Assembly (NCBI RefSeq): GCF_900105515.1
Contig: NZ_FNSY01000001.1
Coordinates: forward strand, 4,154,001-4,218,000
Direction: 5' to 3'
DNA: 64,000 nucleotides
DNA from: Streptomyces sp. 2131.1
GTDB taxonomy: Bacteria; Actinomycetota; Actinomycetes; Streptomycetales; Streptomycetaceae
The notes below the pieces were generated by a model. It worked only from the letters and a program-made list of their open reading frames with translations, was not told the DNA's origin and ran no database searches. A program made the position numbers and the translations under genes. Below are positions 1 through 10,170 of the stretch, one piece after another. Position 1 is the stretch's first letter. Each line of letters begins with the position of its first letter.

Positions 1-314
1 CGCTCGTAGTACACCGCCCAGTCGGCGATACGGCGGGGGTCGCCGAGGGCCTCCTGCCAGTTCGCCGGGGTCACCTCGGCGAAACGGTCCGGCATGTCCT
101 CCAGTTTCGTCCGGTAGTGGTCGAGCCAGCGGTGCACGGCGTCCGCCCGGCCGTTGCGTACCAGTGCCTCCACGGCCATCGGCGCGTGATTGGACAGCCA
201 GCCCTCGCGCTCGGGGCCGGAGGAGTGCAGCCGCTCCAGGGCCTCGTCGAGCGTGCCGGAGGCGTCGGGGGCCGTGGGGGCGGTGGGCGGGGTGCTGGGC
301 GTCGTCTCGGTCAT
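1..314 (-). CDS. Questin oxidase-like protein, N-terminal part (cut by window edge)
   Basis: The first 104 codons of a minus-strand gene are visible; the rest lies beyond position 1. It starts at ATG 314 after a short Thr/Pro-rich leader, then reads LDEALERLHSSGPEREGWL and NHAPMAVEALVRNGR. That pattern, with the conserved N-H-x-P-M segment and a following W-L-D-H-Y, is what I recall from the questin oxidase (DUF4243) family. Those proteins in fungi open an anthraquinone ring; the bacterial members are uncharacterised. Only the N-terminal quarter is seen, so the family call is moderate and the function is not established. Confidence 0.6.
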   Translation of the reverse strand, partial: MTETTPSTPPTAPTAPDASGTLDEALERLHSSGPEREGWLSNHAPMAVEALVRNGRADAVHRWLDHYRTKLEDMPDRFAEVTPANWQEALGDPRRIADWAVYYE

Positions 315-735
315 GCCAGCGACGCTAGGCACTCGGTGCGCGCCCGGTAACGGCCCGTGGTCCCAAGGGCCGGGGGCATGGGGACTAGGACTGCGGTCCC
401 GGGCCCGCGGGGGGCCGGGACCAGGACCCGGAGATCACCGGACCGGGGAACTCGCAACCCGTATCGGACGTCTTCCTGGGTACTAGCGCAGCAGAGCCGC
501 CGCGGAGCACCGCCGAGGGGTGCGAGTGGGACCCTGCATCGCCCTCGGCACCCGTTCCGACCTGCACGGACGTGCCCGGCAGCGTCATGCGCCCGCCCCG
601 GCGGCGGGACAGGGTACTGCATGATCGCGAAATTCAATGCCAGGCATGGGAATTCTGTCCGGATTCCAGTCGTTGTTTCCATCGGATGCAGGGCACCCGA
701 GAGGGTGTCGCGACCTACTCAGCAAGGGAGCACGC
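315..735. other. Intergenic region upstream of hrdD
   Basis: This 421-base gap separates two divergent genes. I see no convincing gene in it: the reading frames that cross it lack a ribosome binding site and are byproducts of high GC. Its right half carries a SigR-type promoter and the untranslated leader of hrdD. Confidence 0.6.
649..675 (+). promoter_or_regulatory. SigR-type promoter of hrdD
   Basis: The sequence GGAAT (649-653), then exactly 18 bases, then GTTG (672-675) fits the SigR (thiol-oxidative stress sigma factor) consensus of Streptomyces. The -35 is preceded by another G, as is common. It lies about 60 bases upstream of the hrdD start. From literature as I remember it, hrdD of S. 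coelicolor is a SigR target, so site and context agree. Confidence 0.8.
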
Positions 736-1734
<999 letters not shown>

Positions 1735-1791
1735 GCTCGAGTCCAGTAACCTCCGAATTGGGCCGCTTCACCTGGCCCCCCTGAGCTGAGT

Positions 1792-1820
1792 CCCGGCGCC
1801 CACCCCCCCCTGGCGCCGGG
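1792..1820 (+). terminator. Hairpin terminator of hrdD
   Basis: A 9-base-pair stem (CCCGGCGCC with GGCGCCGGG) around an 11-base C-rich loop is followed by GCTCATTCTTTT. It starts 57 bases after the hrdD stop codon. Confidence 0.8.
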
Positions 1821-1899
1821 GCTCATTCTTTTAGACGGCTTCCCTCACGCGGCTTCCTCCGCGCGGCCGCCCCCGGCAGGCGTCACGATCCGGCAGGCG

Positions 1900-2862
1900 T
1901 CACGCCCCCGCCGCGCGGCCGAGCCGGCCGCCCAGCTCCGCCACGTACGCCACCAGCTGCGGCGGCTCGTGCACGGCGAACTCGCAGCCCGCCATCGCCA
2001 GCCGCACCGCCAGCCACTCCAACTGGTCCCGCACCACCGCACGCAGCCGACAACCGCCCTCGCCCTCCGGCTCCAGCGAACCCATCCGGCCGTGCAGCCG
2101 CGACGACACGAACTCCGGCGGCGCCGCGAAGCTCACATCCACCTCGAACTCCGGCTGCCGACGCGCCATCGAACTCGTCAGGAACTCCGCCGCGTCCCCC
2201 TCCGGCAGCTCACGCGGCGCGAACCGGGCCCCCGTCGCGAACGGCTCGCTCACCCGGTCCACCCGGAACGTCCGCCACGCCTCCCGCTCCAGGTCGTACG
2301 CCACCAGATACCAGCGCCACCCCGTGCTCACCAGCCGGTACGGCTCGACCTGCCGCCGCGTCTCCGCGCCGTCCCCCGCCCGGTACGCGAACCGCAGCCG
2401 CTCCCGGCCGGTCACCGCCGACGCCATCACCGTCAGCGTCCGCGGGTCGATCGTCGAACCGTCGCCCCGGGCCAGCGGCACCGTTGCGTTCTGAAGGGTG
2501 GAAACCCGGTGCCGCAGCCGGGACGGCAGCACCTGCTCCAGCTTGGCCAGCGCCCGTACGGACGCCTCGTCCACGCCCTCGATGGCATGGCCGGCCCCGG
2601 CCCGCAGCCCCACCGCGATCGCCACCGCCTCCTCGTCGTCCAGCAGCAGCGGCGGCATGGCGGTGCCCGCCACGAGCCGGTACCCGCCGACCGAACCGCG
2701 CGACGCCTCGACCGGATAGCCGAGGTCACGGAGCCGGTCGATGTCGCGGCGGATCGTGCGCGGGCTGACGGCGAGCCGATCCGCGAGCTCGCTGCCCGGC
2801 CACTCGCGCGGCGTCTGGAGCAGGGACAACAGATTCAGCAGACGTGCCGGAGTGTCGGTCAT
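1900..2862 (-). CDS. YafY-type WYL-domain transcriptional regulator
   Basis: The 320-residue protein has an N-terminal winged helix of the HTH_11/DeoR-like kind (LADRLAVSPRTIRRDIDRL, about residues 22-40). A WYL domain follows (about 140-210, with RFAYR and the W-Y-L-V-A-Y segment), then a C-terminal WCX-type extension. WYL proteins bind DNA and respond to nucleotide or other ligands. ATG 2862 gives the usual family N-terminus; ATG 2874 is an alternative. It is divergent from a drug-type exporter with 62 bases between, and a perfect 10-base palindrome lies in that gap, so it probably controls the exporter and itself. Confidence 0.85.
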   Translation of the reverse strand: MTDTPARLLNLLSLLQTPREWPGSELADRLAVSPRTIRRDIDRLRDLGYPVEASRGSVGGYRLVAGTAMPPLLLDDEEAVAIAVGLRAGAGHAIEGVDEASVRALAKLEQVLPSRLRHRVSTLQNATVPLARGDGSTIDPRTLTVMASAVTGRERLRFAYRAGDGAETRRQVEPYRLVSTGWRWYLVAYDLEREAWRTFRVDRVSEPFATGARFAPRELPEGDAAEFLTSSMARRQPEFEVDVSFAAPPEFVSSRLHGRMGSLEPEGEGGCRLRAVVRDQLEWLAVRLAMAGCEFAVHEPPQLVAYVAELGGRLGRAAGA

Positions 2863-2886
2863 GTCACCCAGCATGCGGCCTCAATG

Positions 2887-2896
2887 GGTCATGACC
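2887..2896. promoter_or_regulatory. Palindrome in the WYL/MFS divergent promoter
   Basis: GGTCATGACC is a perfect 10-base palindrome between the two divergent starts, followed closely by a second half-like GACCT. It is a candidate operator for the adjacent WYL regulator. No binding data are known to me. Confidence 0.4.
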
Positions 2897-2924
2897 TGAC
2901 CTAATGCCCCTCTAATTTCTTCCT

Positions 2925-4460
2925 ATGACTTCCACCGCACCACAGCCGTCGCCCGCGGAATCCACCGCGGGGGCTCCGTCGGACCGCCGCCGCTGGTTCG
3001 CCCTGGCCATCGTGATGACCGCCGCCTTCATGGACCTCGTCGACGTCACGATCGTCAACATCGCCATCCCCAGCATCGAGCGGGACACCGGCGCCTCGTT
3101 CAGCTCGATCCAGTGGATCGTCGCCGGCTACGCCCTGGCCTTCGCCGCCGGACTCATCACCGGCGGCCGGCTCGGTGACATCTACGGCCGCAAGCGGCTC
3201 TTCCTCATCGGCATCGGAGGCTTCACCCTCGCCTCCGCGCTCTGCGGATTCGCCGCCAACCCGGAGATGCTCGTCGCCTCCCGCTTCCTCCAGGGCGCGA
3301 CGGCGGCCCTGATGGTGCCCCAGGTGCTCTCGATCGTCCACGCCACCTTCCCCGCCCACGAGCGCGGCAAGGTTTTCGGCCTCTTCGGCGCGATCGTCGG
3401 CCTCGGCGCGGTCTCCGGACCCCTGCTGGGAGCGCTGCTGACCGAGTGGAACATCGCCGGTCTCGAATGGCGCCCCATCTTCCTGATCAACCTGCCCGTC
3501 GGCATCCTCGGCCTGGTCCTCGGCCGCAAGTTCATCACCGAGTCCAAGTCGCCCAAGGCCCTGCGCCTCGACCTGGTCGGCGTCGTCCTCGTGACCCTCG
3601 GCATGCTGATGCTGATCTACCCGCTGACCCGGGGCCGCGAGCTGGGCTGGCCGCTGTGGGGCCACCTGTCGATGGCCGGAAGCGTCCTCGTCTTCCTCGT
3701 CCTCGTCCTGTTCGAGCGCGGCAAGGCAGGCCGGGACGGGTCGCCGCTGGTCGAGCTCTCGCTGTTCCGCGTCAGGAGTTTCGCCGCCGGCATCGCCGTG
3801 CAGCTGACCTTCGGCATCGGCCTCGGCATATTCTTCCTGGTCTGGACCCTGTACATGCAGATGGGCCTCGGCTGGAGCGCGCTGCGGGCCGGCACGACCG
3901 GAATCCCGTTCTCCGTCTCCGTCTCGGTGGCCGCCGGCCTCTCCGTACAGAAGCTCGTGCCCCGCTTCGGCCGCAAGGTCCTCCAGACGGGCGCGCTCCT
4001 CATGGCGGCCGGCCTGCTGCTCTACATCTGGGAGTCGCACCACTACGGCATGGACATCACGTCCTGGCAGATGGCGCTGCCGCTGGTGGTCATGGGCGTC
4101 GGCATGGGCCTGATCGTCGCGCCGCTGGCCGACGCGGTGCTGTCCGAGGTGCCCAGGGAGCACTCCGGCTCCGCCTCCGGCCTGTTCAACACAGTGCAGC
4201 AGATGGGCAACGCGCTCGGCCTCGGCCTCGTCTCGGTCGTCTTCTACGGGGCGATCGGCGACCGCCTCACCCCGCAGCAGGTCGGCCCGGCGTTCGCGGA
4301 CGCCTTCGAGCAGTCGCTGTGGTGGGTGGCCGGTGTGCTGGCCCTGATCTTCGTGGTCATGTTCGCCCTGCCGGCCAGGCCGAAGCAGCACGTGGAGGGC
4401 GCCGGGGCGGACGAGCCCGCCACGGTCGAGCCCGCCGAGGAGCCGGTGCTCACGCACTGA
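2925..4460 (+). CDS. MFS drug exporter, DHA2 (EmrB/QacA) family
   Basis: The 511-residue integral membrane protein has about 14 hydrophobic helices, typical of proton-driven multidrug exporters of the DHA2 group. Family motif A is visible after helix 2 (GGRLGDIYGRKR, near residue 83). Motif D1 near residue 40 (DLVDVTIVNIAIP) and motif C-like glycines near 165 (GAVSGPLLGA) are also present. The C-terminus is acidic and cytoplasmic. It is divergent from a WYL regulator that likely represses it. The exported compound cannot be read from the sequence. Confidence 0.9.
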   Translation: MTSTAPQPSPAESTAGAPSDRRRWFALAIVMTAAFMDLVDVTIVNIAIPSIERDTGASFSSIQWIVAGYALAFAAGLITGGRLGDIYGRKRLFLIGIGGFTLASALCGFAANPEMLVASRFLQGATAALMVPQVLSIVHATFPAHERGKVFGLFGAIVGLGAVSGPLLGALLTEWNIAGLEWRPIFLINLPVGILGLVLGRKFITESKSPKALRLDLVGVVLVTLGMLMLIYPLTRGRELGWPLWGHLSMAGSVLVFLVLVLFERGKAGRDGSPLVELSLFRVRSFAAGIAVQLTFGIGLGIFFLVWTLYMQMGLGWSALRAGTTGIPFSVSVSVAAGLSVQKLVPRFGRKVLQTGALLMAAGLLLYIWESHHYGMDITSWQMALPLVVMGVGMGLIVAPLADAVLSEVPREHSGSASGLFNTVQQMGNALGLGLVSVVFYGAIGDRLTPQQVGPAFADAFEQSLWWVAGVLALIFVVMFALPARPKQHVEGAGADEPATVEPAEEPVLTH

Positions 4461-4486
4461 CCGGACGGCGTACGCGGCAGAGTCAC

Positions 4487-4519
4487 GGTGCCCGCATCCC
4501 CACGGGGGACGCGGGCACC
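4487..4519. terminator. Bidirectional terminator between convergent genes
   Basis: Two 15-base arms (GGTGCCCGCATCCCC and its complement with one mismatch) enclose a 3-base loop. The hairpin lies between the convergent MFS and DUF6227-type genes and could serve both. Confidence 0.7.
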
Positions 4520-4537
4520 GGCATGCGTGGGGCCGGG

Positions 4538-5293
4538 TCAGCAGATGCGCGTACGGGACTCCATCGCGCCGCGCGCCGTCTCCTCGTCCCCGTACACCTC
4601 GCACATGTGGCGGCCGTCCGGCGTCGCCGTGTGCTCGACCTCCCACAGGCTCGTCTCGCTGCCGTCGAGGAGCAGGAACGCGTGCTCGTACAGCGTGAAG
4701 CCGGCGTCCCGGCCCTCCACCCGGCACTGACGCCCGAAGACCTGCGTGATGTGGTGGGCGAAGGCGGCCCGCAGCAGACGGGCGGTCTCCTCACCGGGCA
4801 CGTCGCCGTTCTCCGCACGGCGCAGCACGCGGCGGGCGTGGTCCGCGGAGTTGTCCGGCGCGTACGTCCGGGGGAGCGGGGCAGGGGGCGCCGCCAGCAG
4901 GGCCGACATCAGCTCCAGGTCGGCCTGCGCCCCCTCCTCGTCCCCGAACTCCGGAACATCCCACAGGCTGCCGGTCAGCCGGGCGGCGGCGATGTGCGCG
5001 TCGGCCTCGTCGTCGTACAGCTCGTGCTGCCGGGTGTCCGGATGACCGGCCCCGCGCGGACCGCCGTGCACCAGCTCCCACAGCGTCGCCGCGGAGCCGT
5101 CGCTCAGCAGATACGTATGGCGGTACGTCTCGCGGTGCAGGGTGGCGCTGTGGTGCGAGGAATGCAGGGTGCTGCTGTGGGCCAGGGCGGAGCCCAGCCG
5201 CTCCACCGTGCTGTCGGGCAGGTCGAACGAGTTGAGAGCCCGACGCAGGATTCGCTCAAGGTGCTGCTCGGTCGTCTCGTACGGATCGCTCAA
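4538..5293 (-). CDS. DUF6227-type conserved Streptomyces protein
   Basis: This 251-residue soluble protein starts SDPYETTEQHLERIL and contains two related halves. Each half has a stretch like LYEHAFLLLDGSETSLWEVEH (second half, about 200-220) or TYLLSDGSAATLWELVH (first half). The twofold internal similarity suggests a duplicated domain. I place it in the DUF6227 family from memory; no function is known. TTG 5293 is chosen because GGAGA lies 8 bases upstream and homologues, as I recall, begin there. An ATG at 5338 with AGGGG upstream would add 15 residues. Confidence 0.7.
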   Translation of the reverse strand: MSDPYETTEQHLERILRRALNSFDLPDSTVERLGSALAHSSTLHSSHHSATLHRETYRHTYLLSDGSAATLWELVHGGPRGAGHPDTRQHELYDDEADAHIAAARLTGSLWDVPEFGDEEGAQADLELMSALLAAPPAPLPRTYAPDNSADHARRVLRRAENGDVPGEETARLLRAAFAHHITQVFGRQCRVEGRDAGFTLYEHAFLLLDGSETSLWEVEHTATPDGRHMCEVYGDEETARGAMESRTRIC

Positions 5294-5427
5294 GGTGCTG
5301 TCTCCAGGCCGTCGCCGCGTGTGACTCGATGCGTGCATAACGTAGCCCCTGGGGCTGACATCGGGACCGGGGTTCAGAAAAACGCACGGGGCGCGCGGAA
5401 GGTTCCGCGCACGCCGCCCGAACTTCC

Positions 5428-6516
5428 CTACGCGGGGGGCGAGTCGGTTTCCCCGCCCCGTCCGTTCCCGGTGTGCGACGGCGGCCCGTAGAGGTCGCCG
5501 TACGAGGGGAAGGTGCCGCCGCCGTCACGGCCCTCCACGCCCGTGGCCGCCCGGACCGCCTTCACGATGGCCCGGGCCACGGCCTCCGCGCCCGCCGCGA
5601 GCAGCGGGTTGAACGCGAACGGGTCCTCCGCGTCCAGAGCCTCCCGGCCGGTGGCGAGCGCGAACACGGTGTCCCCGTCGGTCATCAGGTGCACGGGCCG
5701 GATGGCGCGCGCCAGCCCGTCGTGCGCCGTGCCCGCGAGCTTCTGCGCCTGCGCGCGGGTGAGGCCGGCGTCGGTCGCGACGACCGCGAGCGTGGTGTTG
5801 AGCGGGGGGCGCGCGTTCGCCTCGCGCACCTGCGCCAGGCGCCGTTGCGCCGCCTCGTGGACCGAGGCCGGCGGGGCGACGGCCGGCTCCCCGCCGCCGT
5901 ACTCCCCGAACAGCACCCCTGTACGGGGGTCGAGCACCGAACCCGCCGCGTTGACCACGACCAGCGCCCCCACGGTGACCCCGGACGGCAGCAGCACGCT
6001 CGCCGACCCCACCCCGCCCTTGAGCCGCCCGGCGACCGCGCCCGTACCCGCGCCGACGCACCCCTCGGCGACCGCGGCACCCTCCGCCGACCGGGCCGCG
6101 TCCTCCACGGCTGCCCGGCCCGTCGCCGCGTCCGGCCTGGCTCGCCAGTCGCCGCCCCTGCCCAGGTCGAACACGCAGGCCGCCGGGACCACGGGGACCA
6201 CCTGGGCCGGACCGGCGCCCACCCGCACCCCGCGCCCCCGCTCCTCCAGCCACGCCATCACGCCTGACGCCGCGTCGAGCCCGAACGCGCTGCCACCGGT
6301 GAGGACGACCGCGTCGATGCGCTGCACCAGATTGCGCGGATCCAGCGCGTCCGTCTCCCGCGTCCCCGGACCACCGCCCCGCACATCGACGGCCGCGACA
6401 ACCCCGCCCTCGGGCCCGAGCACCACGGTGGTACCGCTGAGCGCGCCCTTCCCGGGAACCCGGGCATGACCGACACGCAGCCCGCGAACGTCGGTGAGAG
6501 CGTCCTGACGGGTCAT
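5428..6516 (-). CDS. P1 family peptidase (DmpA/BapA-type aminopeptidase)
   Basis: The 362-residue protein matches the P1/S58 family of N-terminal nucleophile aminopeptidases. It has LTDVRGLRVGHA at the start, GGSAFGLDAA at about 85, and the self-cleavage region near PPLNTTLAVVATDA at about 250, where a Thr becomes the N-terminal nucleophile. GRLKGGVGSAS and the C-terminal segment around HLMTDGDTVFALATG are also conserved. Family members cleave D- or beta-amino-acid peptides or peptide amides; the substrate here is unknown. ATG 6516 follows AAGGAG. No signal peptide is seen, so it is probably cytoplasmic. Confidence 0.9.
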   Translation of the reverse strand: MTRQDALTDVRGLRVGHARVPGKGALSGTTVVLGPEGGVVAAVDVRGGGPGTRETDALDPRNLVQRIDAVVLTGGSAFGLDAASGVMAWLEERGRGVRVGAGPAQVVPVVPAACVFDLGRGGDWRARPDAATGRAAVEDAARSAEGAAVAEGCVGAGTGAVAGRLKGGVGSASVLLPSGVTVGALVVVNAAGSVLDPRTGVLFGEYGGGEPAVAPPASVHEAAQRRLAQVREANARPPLNTTLAVVATDAGLTRAQAQKLAGTAHDGLARAIRPVHLMTDGDTVFALATGREALDAEDPFAFNPLLAAGAEAVARAIVKAVRAATGVEGRDGGGTFPSYGDLYGPPSHTGNGRGGETDSPPA

Positions 6517-6690
6517 GGGGGCTCCTTCGGGTGGGGGCGGGGCGGCCAAGGTACCGCCGAAGACCCTTCACGCCCCTTGGGGCTTCCCCCCCCCGCCCCA
6601 CCCCTCCCGCCCACCCCCATCCCACGACTCGCTCACCCCCCGGCCGCACAAAACAGGACCAATCGCCCCACGCCGCCCTACCGTGGCAGC

Positions 6691-7842
6691 GTGACCGAGC
6701 CACCTGAAGCCGCAGGCGCAGCCGCGCAGCCCGTTCCCGGGGGCCGTACCGGGGTCGCCGACGGGGGCGGCGGTCCGCCGTCGGCGGGCGGGGCGGTGCG
6801 GGCCGGAGGGCTCGTTCCCCGGTCCGTCACCGGGCGGGCGACCGCGGCGGGCGTCATCGTCTCCCTTCTGCTGGTCGTGGCCATCGTGCTCGGCAGCCGG
6901 TTCCTGGAGCACTTCGACTCCGCGCTGCTGCCGTACGCCGTGGCCACGGTGTTCCTCGCCTTCGGCGTCGCGTACCGGTACACCGTCTGGGTCTCCGCGC
7001 CCGGCGCCAAGCGGCTGTTCAAGAAGGGCTGGGGGAGCCTCTTCTCGGTCGACAACTTCCGGCGGGCGCCCACCGCGCTGCCGAAGATGATCGCCACCTA
7101 CCTGGGCTTCCAGAAGTTCCTCGGCGCCCGCTCGCACGCCCGCTGGGCCGCCCACCAGCTGATCTTCTGGGGCTGCATCCTCGCCTCACTGATCACCTTC
7201 CCGCTGACCTGGGGCTGGTTCACCTTCACCTCGGGCACCGGGTCCGGGCCCGGCTACGAGATGCGTATCTGGGGCTTCAAGATCATCGGGTTCGACTCCC
7301 TCGACTTCCTCGGCTGGCTGATGTTCCACGGCCTGGACATCGCCGCCGTCCTCGTCATCCCCGGCACCTCGTACTTCCTGTGGCGGCGGATGAAGGACCG
7401 CGGGGCCGTCACCGGGCAGCGGTTCGGCTACGACCTGGTGCCGCTGATCGCGCTCATCGTCATCTCGGTGACCGGTCTGCTCCTCACCTTCTCCTCGATC
7501 TTCCTGCACGGCGGCGGCTACGAGTTCCTGGCGATCCTCCACATGGTCGCGGTGGTCTTCACCCTCATCTACATCCCGTTCGGGAAGTTCTTCCACATCG
7601 TCCAGCGGCCCGCAGCCGTCGGGATGCAGCTGTTCAAGTACACCGGCCGGCAGGACGACGAGGTCTTCAGCTGCCGCCGCTGCGAGGAACCCATCGACAC
7701 CACCCCGTACGTCGACAACCTCCGCGGCACCATGCGCGACCTCAGCCTCGGCTTCGACGAGTGGGCCGAGTACTGCCCGCGCTGCAAGCGGGTGCTGCGG
7801 GGCAGCGCCTACCTCTCCCAGGTGAAGAAGGGTTTCAAGTGA
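6691..7842 (+). CDS. NarI/DsrM-like cytochrome b membrane subunit
   Basis: This 383-residue protein has about six membrane helices (near 51-70, 79-100, 155-176, 205-230, 248-270, 278-303). Histidines sit in or next to them (155, 213, 273, 284, 302) and could bind two b hemes, as in nitrate reductase gamma subunits. A soluble C-terminal tail carries two CxxC pairs (328/331 and 362/365), a zinc-ribbon-like or iron-sulfur-like feature that NarI lacks. GTG 6691 opens a five-gene operon; the next gene overlaps by 4 bases. It is the likely electron link between the molybdopterin subunit and the quinone pool or the Rieske protein. Confidence 0.8.
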   Translation: MTEPPEAAGAAAQPVPGGRTGVADGGGGPPSAGGAVRAGGLVPRSVTGRATAAGVIVSLLLVVAIVLGSRFLEHFDSALLPYAVATVFLAFGVAYRYTVWVSAPGAKRLFKKGWGSLFSVDNFRRAPTALPKMIATYLGFQKFLGARSHARWAAHQLIFWGCILASLITFPLTWGWFTFTSGTGSGPGYEMRIWGFKIIGFDSLDFLGWLMFHGLDIAAVLVIPGTSYFLWRRMKDRGAVTGQRFGYDLVPLIALIVISVTGLLLTFSSIFLHGGGYEFLAILHMVAVVFTLIYIPFGKFFHIVQRPAAVGMQLFKYTGRQDDEVFSCRRCEEPIDTTPYVDNLRGTMRDLSLGFDEWAEYCPRCKRVLRGSAYLSQVKKGFK

Positions 7843-10163
7843 CCGCGGACTCGCGCACGCCCGAACCGCATGCGGTCGTCCCCATCGACCCCTCCCTCGC
7901 ACCCCCGGGCACCCGCGCCTTCCGCGACGCGGGCGGCATCCCCGCCGACCGGTGGCACGCCGACCAGAACGGCGAGACGCTCGTCCCCACCCACTGCTGC
8001 TTCTGCGGTGTCCAGTGCGGCATGTATCTGCGCGTCGACCGCGGCGGCAAGGTCTTCGGCGTCGAACCCCGCAACCACGACATCAACCGCATGCGCCTGT
8101 GCCCGAAGGGCATCAACGCCTACCAGCAGGTCAACCACCCCGACCGGCTCACCGCCCCCCTCATGCGCCGCTCCCGCGACGAGGAGTTCCGCGAGGTCTC
8201 CTGGGAAGAGGCTCTCGAATTCACCGTCGCCGAGATCAAGCGCATCCAGCAGACCTACGGGAACGACGCCTTCGGGCTGCTCGGCGGAGCGAGCCTGTTC
8301 TCCGAGAAGACCTACCTCGTCGGCAAGTTCGCCCGGGTCGCCCTGAAGACCCGGCACGTCGACTACAACGGGCGGCTCTGCATGGTCAGCGCCGCCGGCG
8401 CCAACAAGCTGGCCTTCAACATCGACCGGGCCGGCAACCCCTTCTCCGACATCCTCCTCACCGACTGCCTGCTCATCGCCGGCTCCAACGTCGGCGAGTG
8501 CTTCCCCGTCATGACGCAGTACGTGTGGGGCGCCCGGGACCGCGGCGCCAGCCTCATCGTGATCGACCCCCGCGAGACGGCCGTCGCCCGCACCGCCGAC
8601 ATCCACGTCGCCCTCAAACCCGGCACCGACTCCGCGTTCTTCAACTCCGTGCTCCACGTCATCGTCGAGGAGGGCCTCACCGACGAGGCATACCTCGCCG
8701 CCCACGCCACCGGCTGGGAGGAGGTCAAGGCCAAGGTCGCCGAGTACCCGCCGTCCCGCGCCGCCGAGATCTGCGGTGTCCCCGCCGAACAGATCGTCCA
8801 GGTCGCCCGCACCTTCGCCCGCGCCCCCAAGGCCATGGCCTGGCACGCCCGCGGCATCGAGCACCACTCGCAGGGCGTCGAGAACTGCCTCACCGTGATC
8901 AACCTCTGCACCGCCACCGGAAACATCGGCAAGCCCGGCGCCGGCTACGGCACCCTCACCGGTCAGGGCAACGGGCAGGGCGGCCGCGAGCACGGCCAGA
9001 AGTCCGACCTCCTTCCCGGCGGGCGCTCCATCAACAACGCGGAGCACCGCCGGCAGATCTGCGAGGTCTGGGGCATCGAGGAGCCCGAACTCCCACCCGC
9101 CGGAACCTCGATGATGGAAATGGTCTGGCAGATGCAGCGCCGCGAGATCCGCGGCCTGATCGGCATCTGCAACAACCCCTTCGTCTCCCTGCCGAACCTC
9201 AAGGTCGTCAAGGAGGGGTACGACGCCACTGAGTTCCACGCCCAATTCGACTTCTTCCTTTCCGAGACCGCCGCCAACGCGCACGTCGTCTTCCCCGTCA
9301 CCACCTGGGCCGAGGACGACGGCGTCATGGCCAACGCCGAAGCCCGTGTGGTCAAGCACAACAAGGCCCAGGACCCGCCCCCCGGCGTCCGCACGGACAC
9401 CTGGGTCATGTGCGAACTCGCCCGCCGGCTCGGTGCCGGCGACAAGTTCGCCTTCGACAACTCCCGCCAGGTCTTCGACGAACTGCGGATCGCCTCCGCC
9501 GGCACCGTCAACGACTACTACGGCATCACCTACGAACGGCTGGAGGAGACCGGCGGCATCTCCTGGCCCTGCCCGTCCACCGACCACCCCGGCACCCCGA
9601 GGCTCTTCGAGGACGGCAGGACCTACCACCCCGACGGCAAGATCCACCTCCAGGTCGTCGAGTGGCACCCGCCGATGGACCCGTACGACGACGAGCACCC
9701 CATGACGCTCACCACCGGGCGCACCGTCGCCCACTTCCTCTCCGGCAACCAGACCCGCCGCCTGGGCGCCCTCGTCGAGCAGACCCCCCGCCCGTGGGCC
9801 GAGGTCCACCCCTCGCACGGCTTCCGCAACGGCGAACCCGTCCGCGTCGTCACCCGGCGCGGCAGCGAGGTCTTCCCCGCCCTGGTCACCGAGGCCATCC
9901 GCCCCGACACCGTCTTCATCCCGTACCACTGGCCGGTCCCCACCGCGGCCAACGCGCTCACCATCGACGCTCTCGACCCCCGTTCCAAGATCCCCGAGTA
10001 CAAGGTCTGCGCCTGCCGCATCGAGCACGCCGAGCGGATCGACGTGGTCCCCGCGCCCCCGGTCGCACCCGGGCACGTCGCCTACCCGGAGACCCAGGTC
10101 TCCCGCACCGACCCCCTGCCGCCCACCTCCCCGCAGGGCCGCGGCACCTCGGAGAGGAGCTGA
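7839..10163 (+). CDS. Molybdopterin oxidoreductase catalytic subunit (NarB/FdhA-like)
   Basis: The 774-residue subunit belongs to the DMSO reductase superfamily. Cys 53, 56, 60 and 88 (CCFCGVQC...LCPKG) bind a proximal [4Fe-4S] cluster. Cys 181 in NGRLCMVSA lies where NarB/NasA/Nap-type enzymes hold the Mo ligand, so Mo coordination by cysteine is expected. A C-terminal molydop-binding domain follows (MTLTTGRTVAHFLSGNQTRR, about residue 625). There is no Tat signal, so it should stay in the cytoplasm. It differs from full assimilatory nitrate reductases in lacking a C-terminal BFD-type cluster. Nitrate, formate or another substrate all remain possible. GTG 7839 overlaps the previous stop. Confidence 0.9.
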   Translation: MTADSRTPEPHAVVPIDPSLAPPGTRAFRDAGGIPADRWHADQNGETLVPTHCCFCGVQCGMYLRVDRGGKVFGVEPRNHDINRMRLCPKGINAYQQVNHPDRLTAPLMRRSRDEEFREVSWEEALEFTVAEIKRIQQTYGNDAFGLLGGASLFSEKTYLVGKFARVALKTRHVDYNGRLCMVSAAGANKLAFNIDRAGNPFSDILLTDCLLIAGSNVGECFPVMTQYVWGARDRGASLIVIDPRETAVARTADIHVALKPGTDSAFFNSVLHVIVEEGLTDEAYLAAHATGWEEVKAKVAEYPPSRAAEICGVPAEQIVQVARTFARAPKAMAWHARGIEHHSQGVENCLTVINLCTATGNIGKPGAGYGTLTGQGNGQGGREHGQKSDLLPGGRSINNAEHRRQICEVWGIEEPELPPAGTSMMEMVWQMQRREIRGLIGICNNPFVSLPNLKVVKEGYDATEFHAQFDFFLSETAANAHVVFPVTTWAEDDGVMANAEARVVKHNKAQDPPPGVRTDTWVMCELARRLGAGDKFAFDNSRQVFDELRIASAGTVNDYYGITYERLEETGGISWPCPSTDHPGTPRLFEDGRTYHPDGKIHLQVVEWHPPMDPYDDEHPMTLTTGRTVAHFLSGNQTRRLGALVEQTPRPWAEVHPSHGFRNGEPVRVVTRRGSEVFPALVTEAIRPDTVFIPYHWPVPTAANALTIDALDPRSKIPEYKVCACRIEHAERIDVVPAPPVAPGHVAYPETQVSRTDPLPPTSPQGRGTSERS

Positions 10164-10170
10164 TGCCCGG

